A stretch of 9,088 nt of DNA from Actinomycetota bacterium (lineage in GTDB: Bacteria; Actinomycetota; Actinomycetes; S36-B12; CAIYMF01): NCBI GenBank assembly GCA_009699025.1, contig WLOZ01000051.1, forward strand, positions 1-9,088, written 5' to 3'. Below are positions 1 to 6,380 of this stretch, piece after piece. Position 1 is the first letter of the stretch, and each line of letters starts with the position of its first letter. The notes beneath the pieces were generated by a model. That model made no database searches. It saw only the letters and a list, made by a program, of their open reading frames with translations, and was not told where the DNA came from. Position numbers and translations under genes: made by a program.

Positions 1-411
1 GCGCACCACATCAATCGCCCGAGCGCCCTCCATCGCGGTGACTCCGGCGTCGAGGGCAACCTGACGGATGGCGGCGTCGAGCTCGAGCCGCGGGGCAGCG
101 CCACCACGGCTGGGAAGTGAGCCACCCGGCCAGGGGAGTTCGAGGGTCTGGCCGAAGCCGTGGGCGCGCAGCCCCCTGTTAACGGCTCGGCCGGCGAGCC
201 ACGGAGACAGCCCCAGCGAGTCGAGTTCAGCGATGGCTCGAGGCGTGAGGCCATCGCCACACGGCTTGTCGCGAGGAAAGGTCTCGGCGTCGACCAGCAG
301 CACGTCGCGACCCTGACGCGCCGCCCAAGCGGCCGCAGCCGAACCTGCCGGGCCAGCGCCCACCACAAGGACGTCCGTTTCGGCGACGGGGGCGGCCGCG
401 GGGGAAGTCAC
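1..411 (-). CDS. menJ: Geranylgeranyl reductase family FAD oxidoreductase, MenJ-like (3' part outside window)
   Basis: The first 137 codons of a flavoprotein run off the left edge of the window. In sequence: a Rossmann dinucleotide motif VVGAGPAG (about residues 16-23), an acidic residue ending the second strand (D41), and DKPCGDGLTPRA (48-59), the hallmark of the geranylgeranyl reductase family, followed by a WPGG stretch and PRLELD near 108-112. In that family, actinobacterial MenJ reduces one isoprene unit of menaquinone; archaeal and plant relatives reduce geranylgeranyl chains. MenJ is inferred from high GC, the actinobacterial look and the motif wording; a related lipid-chain reductase is possible. 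The start is GTG at 411, overlapping the stop of the upstream Ada-like gene as GTGA, so translation is probably coupled. The C-terminal substrate domain is not visible. Confidence 0.82.
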   Translation of the reverse strand, partial: MTSPAAAPVAETDVLVVGAGPAGSAAAAWAARQGRDVLLVDAETFPRDKPCGDGLTPRAIAELDSLGLSPWLAGRAVNRGLRAHGFGQTLELPWPGGSLPSRGGAAPRLELDAAIRQVALDAGVTAMEGARAIDVVR

Positions 412-1298
412 CCCACCATTGTCTCGGGTGTCGTGGCGGCGCGCCCCTCGGCCGCCAGCAGTGTGCCCTTGATCTCCAGGCCCCATCGGTAGCCGCTCAG
501 CGATCCGTCGCTGCGCACCACCCGGTGGCACGGCACCACGAGCGCGACGGGGTTGGTGGCACAGGCACGAGCGACGGCGCGAACCGCGGTGGGACGCCCC
601 ATCGACTCAGCCACCTGGGAGTACGAGCGGGTCTCGCCCCGGGGAATCTGCACCAGGGCGTGCCACACCCGGGCCTGAAAGGCGGTGCCCTGTACATCGA
701 GCGGAAGGGACGCGCTCGACTGCTCGCCACGGGCGAGTTGCACGAGCCCCGCCATCACGTCGGCGAGCGAGTCGTCGGACCGCTCGAGCGCTGCAGCAGG
801 AAACTCGCGAGCGACCTCAGCGACGAGGGCTTCGACATCAGAGCCGATTCGCACCGCACACAGCCCGTCGAGTGACGCGACCGCGAGTAACCATCGGTCG
901 TGGTCGCCGATGCGAACGGGGGCAGCCGACCACGTAAGAGTGATCCCGGGCGCTCCCGACGCGTAAGTGCGAGGCTTCATGCCCAGCCGTTGGCCGGCCT
1001 CTTCATAAAACCCGCGGCTCGACCCATAGCCTGCTTCGAACGCAGCGCTAGTGACCGAATCGAGCGCCCGCAGCAGGTCGCGGGCACGTCCCGTGCGCAG
1101 CGCCTCGCCGTACTCTCGCGGCGAGATGCCCAGAACATCGCGGAAGGAACGGCTCAGTTGCCTTTCGCTGCACTGGGCCAGGGCGGCTAACTCGGAGCTG
1201 GGAACCGGGCCACCGGCCTCGTCCATCGCTCGCACTGCGACGAGAACTCGTTCACGCGCTGAGTCAGAGGCTGGGGACAACGGAGTCGCTGGAGGCAC
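408..1298 (-). CDS. Ada-like protein: AraC-type HTH fused to O6-methylguanine-DNA methyltransferase, no N-terminal Ada zinc domain
   Basis: This 296-residue protein should repair O6-alkylguanine by irreversible transfer of the alkyl group to its own cysteine. Residues about 14-113 form an AraC-type double helix-turn-helix, including a second-helix region YGSSRGFYEEAG and GMKP. Residues about 125-285 are the methyltransferase: an RNase H-like part, then the catalytic module with VWHALVQIPRGETRSYS and the active-site PCHRVV (C257). E. coli Ada is about 354 residues and starts with a zinc domain whose cysteine takes methyl groups from phosphotriesters and switches on DNA binding. That domain is absent. 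The start is GTG at 1298; an in-frame TAG at 1308-1310 rules out an upstream extension. A weak AGGG lies 7 bases before it. The gene overlaps the MenJ-like gene by 4 bases. The repair role is secure; regulatory function is uncertain. Confidence 0.92.
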   Translation of the reverse strand: MPPATPLSPASDSARERVLVAVRAMDEAGGPVPSSELAALAQCSERQLSRSFRDVLGISPREYGEALRTGRARDLLRALDSVTSAAFEAGYGSSRGFYEEAGQRLGMKPRTYASGAPGITLTWSAAPVRIGDHDRWLLAVASLDGLCAVRIGSDVEALVAEVAREFPAAALERSDDSLADVMAGLVQLARGEQSSASLPLDVQGTAFQARVWHALVQIPRGETRSYSQVAESMGRPTAVRAVARACATNPVALVVPCHRVVRSDGSLSGYRWGLEIKGTLLAAEGRAATTPETMVG

Positions 1299-1368
1299 GC
1301 TTCGACCCTAGGCGACCATCGGGCGACCCCACAATCCGATTTCGGACACCACCTAGCCGCTCGTCACT
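1299..1368. other. Short intergenic gap between zinc-ribbon gene and ada-like gene
   Basis: This 70-base gap could hold a promoter for the ada-like gene, but no convincing -35/-10 pair is visible. There is a small hairpin-capable stretch at 1335-1346 (TCCGA/TCGGA, very short loop) and a repeated GGCGACC at 1311-1317 and 1322-1328. The hairpin is too weak and lacks a T-run, so I do not call it a terminator. Confidence 0.4.
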
Positions 1369-1494
1369 TCAGACCGAGCACTCTCCTCCGTCGCAGCACG
1401 GCTGGATGTAGTGGCAGCGCGGGCACATATCCTTGCCGCCGCGGCGCTCGAGGTCGGCCGCCTCGCAGGCAGGACATGCCCCAGGGTTTCCCAT
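1369..1494 (-). CDS. Small cysteine-rich zinc-ribbon-like protein, 41 residues, function unknown
   Basis: The protein has seven cysteines in 41 residues: CPAC (7-10), CPRC (24-27), and a C-terminal QPCCDGGEC cluster (C33, C34, C39). Two CPxC knuckles 13 residues apart look like a zinc ribbon; the extra cysteine cluster could bind a second metal or pack against it. I chose ATG at 1494 because GGGGA at 1500-1504 sits 5 bases upstream as a ribosome binding site and the ribbon begins directly after it. A longer in-frame reading from 1572 would overlap the end of the dimethylformamidase-like gene and add unrelated residues. The gene begins 31 bases after that gene's stop, so the two are probably cotranscribed. 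I do not recognise a named family and assign no function; a metal-binding accessory role for the iron enzyme next door is only a guess. Confidence 0.7.
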   Translation of the reverse strand: MGNPGACPACEAADLERRGGKDMCPRCHYIQPCCDGGECSV

Positions 1495-1499
1495 CACGG

Positions 1500-1515
1500 T
1501 CCCCAGTATCGGGGA
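1500..1515 (-). promoter_or_regulatory. Small hairpin covering the ribosome binding site of the zinc-ribbon gene
   Basis: The 16 bases form a 5-bp perfect stem (TCCCC/GGGGA) with a 6-base loop. The GGGGA arm on the minus strand is the only good ribosome binding site for the ATG at 1494. Folding would hide it, so translation might depend on ribosomes arriving from the upstream gene. The stem is short and could be chance in GC-rich DNA. Confidence 0.35.
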
Positions 1516-1525
1516 TTGTGGAGGA

Positions 1526-3580
1526 TTACCGAGGATTGTCGAGCATGCGGCGCAACACATTCGACACGACACGCCTCAGCGGCGCATCGGGGCCTTCCAC
1601 CACGAGGCAGCCGCTCGCCGTGACAGCGCTCGTGGAGAACACCAAGCCTCCGGCGTCGGTCTCGGCCATCACCATGTGGGCGGAGACCAGAGGGTGAGGC
1701 GCTCGCGATCGGCCGTATTCAAGGACGCCAAAGTGGTCGGTTGTTTGCGGATGCGCGGTGGCCACGATGGTGAGTCGACCAGGCGATGGTAAGTCGGTGT
1801 CGACACGGTCAAATTCATTGCCCGCTCCGGTGTTGATTCCTTCGGTTCCGAACCGCCGGCCCTCAACTCCATCGAACATCCACGACCACTCCGGTGTGTA
1901 GCTCGCCTCCGTTCGCTCGTACTCCAGAGAGTCTCCCGCCCCGAATCCCGTGAACGCGACACTGACCGATTCATTCGGCGGGCGTCCGGCCTCGGCCCAC
2001 AGGCCCCCCGCGACCGACTCATACTGGTGCGTCCGATCGACCTGATCAACTGACGACACCTGCGATCCACCCCATCGACGCACCTCCATGAGATGCGGCT
2101 TGGTCGGATGCAATGACGTGACCCAATACAGGCCATTGCCCCCGAGATAAATCACGTGACCCCCGCGGCCAAGGTGGCCTTGGAGAGCGTCGAGCATCTG
2201 GGTGGTCCAATACTCGGGATGGGCCGAGAGCACCAGAACGTCGACGCCCGACAGAACGTCAGCACCAGCGTGATGCAACTCTCGATCATCGAGAACCGCG
2301 GGGCGCACACCTTCCGACACGAGCCAGTGCCAGGCGTAGAGGTCGGCCATCATCAGATGGGTCACGACAGCGCCGTCGGCGAAGCCGTCTCCACTGTCAA
2401 CCTGCAGCCGAGCGTGCGGCGAAAAGGTATCGCACGGACGTCGGCTGGTGGTGATGAGCACGGGCGAGCCATCGGAGTGCAAGGAGTAGTGCGAGCGTCC
2501 CGGCCACTGCTCTGGCGCGCGTCCCAGGTTGCCGTAGGCCTGCCAGGTGAGAGTCGGAACAAGCAGGGTTACCCGAGCCGACCCCATCACCAGAAATGGT
2601 AGGTCGCGCTCCTGATCGGCCGTGGTGATTCGCAGGCTGTAGAAGCCTGACGGCGCGTCAACCGGGACCTCAATGGTGGCAGCCAGAGGCCAGTCACAAT
2701 CATCAACATCGTCACGATGAAGATGGATCGAGCCTCCGAGAACCAGGGGTCGACCTGTTGACTCGACCGGTGGCGGAATAAGAGTGCTCCACGCAGGGGC
2801 GCCGGAGAGAGTCAGCGCCGGAGTGCCTTCGGCCACCGGTGGCGCAGAGTCAGGGTCGGATCGGTCGTCGAAATGCCACTCGTGGTCGGCGTGATCCCCC
2901 AGCCCATTCATGAGATCCATCAATTCGACGATGTCGAGAGACCGCAGGTGAACTCTCACCCCGGCGACATTTCCGTCGAAGGCACCGGTAGCTACGCCGG
3001 CGGCACGCCCCACCATCAAGCCACCATTGTCATCACGCGGTCCGACGTGGTGCCCGACAAACTCGCGCACGAAGGGTCCGCCCGTTCGCCCCCAGGGGGC
3101 TGAGAAGACGGTGACCCGCTCTTCTGATGCGTCGACCACAGCACCCACGAAGTGCCAGGCACGCTCACGCAGCCTCTGCCCGGTCGACAGATCATCGACG
3201 CGATCGTCATGCCACCGTCGCAGGGTCAGTTCGCCTCCCACCGCGACCAAAGCCACCGCACCCACGGGGGTCAGCCAGCTGCAGATCACCGAGTCCGCTG
3301 AGAGGTCGGTAGGTCTCAGCCACGCTGAGAAGGTGAACGGTGTCCCGCCGGCAAGAAGGTCATCGACCTGAAGCCAGGAGCCCACCTGTGTCGGGGCCAC
3401 GCCGACCTGGACTTCGGTTTGTCCCCACTCGCAGTCGCTCACAAGCACGCCTGGCCCACGAGGGTTCGGATCAGAATGCTGCCACTGACGAACCGACACG
3501 ACCCCCTGCACGTCATTGGCATGCAGCGCGAGTGAGCCACCCGACCGTACTGCCAGTGACATCAAGTAGGCATCGACCAT
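1526..3580 (-). CDS. N,N-dimethylformamidase large (beta) subunit family protein with LamG-like domain
   Basis: This 684-residue protein resembles the large subunit of dimethylformamidase, which hydrolyses N,N-dimethylformamide to formate and dimethylamine. An N-terminal beta-rich region contains a concanavalin/LamG-like sandwich (about 60-220; FTFSAWLRP and AWHFVGAVVD are typical strands). The C-terminal part (about 290-680) carries the family core: LVLSAHPEYWT (450-459), GGHVIYLGGNGLYWV (473-487), EVRRWGG (499-505) and GGLW (525-528). The family uses a mononuclear iron held by two tyrosines and a carboxylate. Y415 and Y457, 42 residues apart, are good candidates for the tyrosines; E521 is a possible third ligand, with uncertain register. 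No small alpha subunit is visible nearby. The ATG at 3580 has no clear ribosome binding site, and a second Met at residue 7 is possible. Substrate is unknown: relatives act on various amides or are uncharacterised. An operator-like site lies upstream. Confidence 0.85.
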   Translation of the reverse strand: MVDAYLMSLAVRSGGSLALHANDVQGVVSVRQWQHSDPNPRGPGVLVSDCEWGQTEVQVGVAPTQVGSWLQVDDLLAGGTPFTFSAWLRPTDLSADSVICSWLTPVGAVALVAVGGELTLRRWHDDRVDDLSTGQRLRERAWHFVGAVVDASEERVTVFSAPWGRTGGPFVREFVGHHVGPRDDNGGLMVGRAAGVATGAFDGNVAGVRVHLRSLDIVELMDLMNGLGDHADHEWHFDDRSDPDSAPPVAEGTPALTLSGAPAWSTLIPPPVESTGRPLVLGGSIHLHRDDVDDCDWPLAATIEVPVDAPSGFYSLRITTADQERDLPFLVMGSARVTLLVPTLTWQAYGNLGRAPEQWPGRSHYSLHSDGSPVLITTSRRPCDTFSPHARLQVDSGDGFADGAVVTHLMMADLYAWHWLVSEGVRPAVLDDRELHHAGADVLSGVDVLVLSAHPEYWTTQMLDALQGHLGRGGHVIYLGGNGLYWVTSLHPTKPHLMEVRRWGGSQVSSVDQVDRTHQYESVAGGLWAEAGRPPNESVSVAFTGFGAGDSLEYERTEASYTPEWSWMFDGVEGRRFGTEGINTGAGNEFDRVDTDLPSPGRLTIVATAHPQTTDHFGVLEYGRSRAPHPLVSAHMVMAETDAGGLVFSTSAVTASGCLVVEGPDAPLRRVVSNVLRRMLDNPR

Positions 3581-3607
3581 GGGCAGAGACTAGCGGCAAA
3601 ACCGTTG

Positions 3608-3623
3608 GAACATCCGCTTGTTC
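3608..3623. promoter_or_regulatory. Second, imperfect LacI-type operator upstream of the dimethylformamidase-like gene
   Basis: GAACATCCGCTTGTTC at 3608-3623 is a dyad that keeps the outer GAACA/TGTTC arms and a central CG. It matches the palindrome in front of the P450 gene at 13 of 16 positions when aligned on the centre. It lies in the 47-base gap after the lacI-type stop and 27 bases before the dimethylformamidase-like ATG. I infer that it binds the same regulator. I see no good -10/-35 pair around it, so whether it controls a separate promoter or readthrough from the regulator gene is open. Confidence 0.6.
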
Positions 3624-3627
3624 GAGA

Positions 3628-4686
3628 TCATCCAGCCGCAGAATGAAGGGTCGCAACCGACTGCCTGCGAATGACCAACGGCTCGGGCTCGCGCACCGTA
3701 ACCGCCTTGGGCCCCGGCTCGCCGATGATCTGCCGATGCAGCATCTGAACCGCTTGCCGGCCGAGTTCGCGCAGTGGCATTGCAATGGTGGTGAGCGCTG
3801 GCGCAAGGTAGTCAGCGAGCGGTGAATCGTGAAAAGCCACTATCGAGAGATCATCAGGAATCACGACCCCTCGCTCTCGAGCGGCCGCCATGGCACCCAC
3901 CGCCCCGGCAAGACTCGCGGCTGCCACCGCTGTGGGCGGCCTCGACACATCGAGGAGCCGGAACATGCCCTCGTGTCCCCCGGCCTCGTCAAAGCTGGTG
4001 TGAACGACAAGTTCGGACGACGCGGAAATTCCGGCCTCACGAAGTGCCTTGCGATAGCCCGCCACCCTTCGTCGGGAGGTGTCGACATCCTTGGGTCCGG
4101 CAAGGCATCCGATCCGTCGATGGCCTGCGGAGATGAGTTCACAGGTGCCGAGGTACATGCCCTTTTCGTCGTCCTCAATGATGCGAGGAATCTTGCTCGC
4201 GATTTGTCGGTTGAGAACCACGATGTTGCCGAAGACACTCGCGAGATCATCGGTGACCTGGTCGGTCAGGGTTCCGCTGGCGAGGAGCAGACCATCGACC
4301 CGGCCCTCCAAGACCAGGGTTCTGATGGCGTCATTCGCGCGTCCCATTTCAGACCCGTCAGCGACGACCAACACGTAGCCGAGGCGCCGCGCCTCATCGC
4401 CAGCACCTTTGATGATGTCGGCGTAGATGAACCCCGAGACTTGCGGAATCAGAAGTGCGATGGTGGAGGTTCGGCGCATTGCCAGACTGCGCGCCGTCGC
4501 GTTAGGCACATAGCCCAGACGCGCCGCGACCTCTCGGATTCGTGCTCGTGTTTCGTCAGTGGCCTTCGCCCGATGGTCGTCGCGCAACACTCGCGAGACA
4601 GTTGACTGATCGACACCCGCCTCGCGAGCAACATCGACGAGCGTCACGCTGACGCGCGTTCCCCGCGCGGGACGATTGGCGGCCAC
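3628..4686 (-). CDS. LacI-family transcriptional regulator (probable local repressor)
   Basis: This 352-residue protein has the full LacI/GalR plan. The N-terminal helix-turn-helix starts at about residue 14 with VTLVDVAREAGVDQSTVSRVL. A hinge helix follows (ATARSLAM, 63-70) with the leucine (L68) that in this family wedges into the central CG step of the operator. Then comes a periplasmic-binding-protein-like sensor domain (about 73-340; VDGLLLASG, GHRRIGCLAG, GYRKALREAGI and DLSIVAFHDSPLADYLAPALTTI are typical). The start is GTG at 4686 with AGGGA at 4689-4693 three bases upstream. The effector is usually a sugar, but in a locus of amide and P450 enzymes it may be another small molecule. 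The gene lies between two near-identical dyads and is divergent from the P450 operon. It probably represses that operon and the dimethylformamidase-like gene, and perhaps itself; this is inference. Confidence 0.93.
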   Translation of the reverse strand: MAANRPARGTRVSVTLVDVAREAGVDQSTVSRVLRDDHRAKATDETRARIREVAARLGYVPNATARSLAMRRTSTIALLIPQVSGFIYADIIKGAGDEARRLGYVLVVADGSEMGRANDAIRTLVLEGRVDGLLLASGTLTDQVTDDLASVFGNIVVLNRQIASKIPRIIEDDEKGMYLGTCELISAGHRRIGCLAGPKDVDTSRRRVAGYRKALREAGISASSELVVHTSFDEAGGHEGMFRLLDVSRPPTAVAAASLAGAVGAMAAARERGVVIPDDLSIVAFHDSPLADYLAPALTTIAMPLRELGRQAVQMLHRQIIGEPGPKAVTVREPEPLVIRRQSVATLHSAAG

Positions 4687-4698
4687 AATCCCTGACTC

Positions 4699-4721
4699 TA
4701 GCGCCGAGCAATGGGGCGCTA
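4699..4721. repeat. Inverted repeat TAGCGCC-N9-GGCGCTA in the lacI-type leader
   Basis: Two perfect 7-base arms (4699-4705 and 4715-4721) are separated by 9 bases, just upstream of the regulator's GTG start and 5 bases from its AGGGA ribosome binding site. It could be an RNA hairpin in the 5' leader or a binding site for another protein. Its sequence is unlike the AACAAG dyads, so it is probably not an operator for the LacI-type protein. It has no T-run, so it is not a terminator. Confidence 0.45.
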
Positions 4722-4776
4722 AAGCGGGTTACCCCGGAACCTCGCATCAGGCCAACTCTCGGTGTACGCGCGGGCA

Positions 4777-4806
4777 TTGACTTAAACAAGCGCTTGTTCC
4801 TACTCT
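4777..4806 (+). promoter_or_regulatory. Probable sigma-70-type promoter of the P450 operon
   Basis: TTGACT at 4777-4782 (5 of 6 to the -35 consensus) is followed 18 bases later by TACTCT at 4801-4806, a weak -10. The start of transcription would lie near 4812-4815, giving a leader of about 25 bases. The palindromic operator fills the spacer exactly, so a bound repressor would block RNA polymerase. The ribosome binding site AAAGGA at 4824-4829 is 7 bases from the ATG. Confidence 0.6.
4785..4798. promoter_or_regulatory. Perfect 14-bp palindromic operator for the LacI-type regulator
   Basis: AACAAGCGCTTGTT is a perfect dyad with a central CG, the shape typical of LacI/GalR-family operators. It lies between the -35 and -10 of the P450 promoter, about 100 bases upstream of the regulator's own start on the other strand. 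A related dyad occurs at 3608-3623. On the minus strand its AACAAG arm overlaps a weak TTGTTT (4784-4789) that could be a -35 for the regulator gene, which would allow autoregulation; that point is speculative. Confidence 0.78.
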
Positions 4807-4836
4807 TATCCGAACATCTCTCGAAAGGACGACCGC

Positions 4837-6027
4837 ATGCCTGAGAAGTCCGTCGCCGCCATCAACTTCGATCCCTTCAGCTCAGAGAGCATTACCGACC
4901 CCTACCCCACCTATCAGAGGCTGCTGGCCGAGGCACCTGTGTTTCACAACGCCGAACGCGACGTGTGGGCCATTTCGCGCTTCGATGATGTGAAGGGGTT
5001 AGTGCAGGATTGGGAGCGGCTCTCGAGCGCTCAGGGCGTTCGCATTGACGATCTGCTCGAGCTCGCCGGCCCCTCGCCCCTCACCATGGACCCACCTCGT
5101 CACGCCCTGCTGCGCGCGCTGGTGCGCAAACCATTCACCCATCGCGCCATGGCTAGCCTGGAACCGATGGTCGAGCGGAGTGTGAACGAGTTGCTCGATG
5201 CCATCTCGGGCGACACGTTCGACGCCATCAGCGAGTTTGCGAAGCTAGTTCCTGTCACCATCATCTGCCACCTTCTTGGAGTTCCGCCGCACGACGCTCG
5301 AATGCTGAAGAGCTGGGCCGACGCCATGCTCGAGACGGTGCCTGGCGTGCAGGGTTCGACGCCGGAGGCCATCACGGGGGCCCGCAATCTGCGCACCTAC
5401 TGGGCCAACGCTATCGACGAGCGTCGCGCTCACCCGGGCGATGACATCCTGTCGGTCCTCGCTGTGTCCGAGGTACACGGAGTGCCGGTACCCCTCGACG
5501 AGCAGGTCGGGATGTGCAACCTCATCTTTGAGGCGGGCAACGCCACCACCGGAACACTCATCGGCAACGCGCTTCTCGCGCTCGCAACCCATCCAGGCGA
5601 GCGCGATTGGCTCGAGGCCACTCCTGAGGCGATGCCGGAGGCCATCGAGGAGTTCCTGCGCTGGGAGTCGCCTGTGCAGACGCTCATGCGTGTGACGATG
5701 ACCCCTCTCACACTGCACGGCACCACCATTCCCACCGGCTCCCGGGTGCTGCTCGTGCTCGGCGCTGCCAATCGTGATCCGAGAGTGTGGGACGAGCCTG
5801 ACGAGTTGCGCCTTTCGCGTCCGGTTCAGCGAAACCTTGGGTTCGGTGAGGGAATTCATCACTGTCTAGGGGCTCCTCTCGCACGCCTCGAGGCTCCCAT
5901 CGCCCTGCGTGCATTTCTCGAGCGATTCCCCTCCTACGACGTGGTCTCCTCCGAGCGATTCAACGACGTGACCTTGCGCGCGCTTCGGTCGCTGCAGGTG
6001 CACGCCAACCCCCGGGGAGCGTCATGA
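4837..6027 (+). CDS. Bacterial cytochrome P450 (soluble class I type) with unusual I-helix
   Basis: This 396-residue, soluble P450 has no membrane segment, as usual for bacterial class I enzymes fed by ferredoxin. Visible landmarks: DPPRHALLR in the C-helix (85-93), the I-helix AGNATT (233-238), ExxR as EFLR (272-275), PVQTLMRV (279-286), and the haem loop FGEGIHHCLG (336-345) with cysteine ligand C343. In most P450s the I-helix reads AGx(D/E)TT; here the acid is Ala236 while Thr237 is kept. That should alter proton delivery to haem-bound oxygen. The start ATG has a strong AAAGGA site. The stop overlaps the next ATG as ATGA. No ferredoxin or ferredoxin reductase gene is in the window, so electrons must come from elsewhere. 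The substrate is unknown; the neighbours suggest a catabolic hydroxylation or dealkylation rather than antibiotic synthesis. Confidence 0.95.
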   Translation: MPEKSVAAINFDPFSSESITDPYPTYQRLLAEAPVFHNAERDVWAISRFDDVKGLVQDWERLSSAQGVRIDDLLELAGPSPLTMDPPRHALLRALVRKPFTHRAMASLEPMVERSVNELLDAISGDTFDAISEFAKLVPVTIICHLLGVPPHDARMLKSWADAMLETVPGVQGSTPEAITGARNLRTYWANAIDERRAHPGDDILSVLAVSEVHGVPVPLDEQVGMCNLIFEAGNATTGTLIGNALLALATHPGERDWLEATPEAMPEAIEEFLRWESPVQTLMRVTMTPLTLHGTTIPTGSRVLLVLGAANRDPRVWDEPDELRLSRPVQRNLGFGEGIHHCLGAPLARLEAPIALRAFLERFPSYDVVSSERFNDVTLRALRSLQVHANPRGAS

Positions 6028-6380
6028 CCGGATTGAACGTGGAGAGCGACCCCCTCGCCGCGCTCCTCATCCGCGCGGGCGACGGAGCGATCATTGTGGT
6101 GAATTTCGTGCGCCTGCAACCCGGTAAAGAGGCGGCCCATCAGCGCTACCTCGATGCGGTGGGGCCGATTCTTGCCCGCTATGGAGGGCTGCCGTCGTAC
6201 GCCGGCGAGAGTCTCGGAACCCTCATCGGCGAGGAGCATTGGGATCGCGTGGCCATCACCCATTACCCCAGCACCCAAGCTCTCCACAATTTCGTGACCG
6301 ACCCAGACTTCGTTGCACTCGCGCCACTGCGGCATGACGCTCTCGAGGCCGGCGTCGTTCATGTGTTTCGTGCGCCATGA
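6024..6380 (+). CDS. DUF1330-like small protein (dimeric alpha/beta-barrel type)
   Basis: This 118-residue protein has the pattern of DUF1330 proteins. A first strand AIIVVNFVRL (22-31) is followed by a helix (QRYLDAVGPILARYGG, 40-55), a middle strand around DRVAITHYPS (74-83), and a last helix containing NFVTDPDFVALAPLRHDALE (89-108). Such proteins usually form ferredoxin-like dimers; most have no proven role, and some relatives are small cofactor-free enzymes or binders of hydrophobic compounds. About 20 N-terminal residues precede the domain. It starts at ATGA overlapping the P450 stop, with GGGGAG at 6014-6019, and ends with another ATGA overlap, so it is tightly co-translated in the operon. 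A helper role in turning over the P450 product is inferred only from position. Confidence 0.8.
   Translation: MTGLNVESDPLAALLIRAGDGAIIVVNFVRLQPGKEAAHQRYLDAVGPILARYGGLPSYAGESLGTLIGEEHWDRVAITHYPSTQALHNFVTDPDFVALAPLRHDALEAGVVHVFRAP

Noticed and set aside
71..95. TCGAGCTCGA palindrome
   Set aside because: It falls inside the coding sequence of the MenJ-like gene and is explained by Leu-Glu-Leu codons in GC-rich DNA.
1335..1346. Terminator after the zinc-ribbon gene
   Set aside because: The stem has only 4-5 pairs with almost no loop and no following T-run on either strand.
1521..1538. GAGGATT repeated twice at the end of the dimethylformamidase-like gene
   Set aside because: Two 7-base copies 4 bases apart, with no further units or symmetry, are likely chance.
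2156..2602. Plus-strand open frame of 148 codons
   Set aside because: It is antisense to the conserved core of the dimethylformamidase-like gene and has no ribosome binding site or recognisable motif.
3829..4605. Long plus-strand open frame of 258 codons
   Set aside because: It lies entirely opposite the LacI-type gene, whose domains are clear on the other strand; the frame is open because of high GC and its translation resembles no family.
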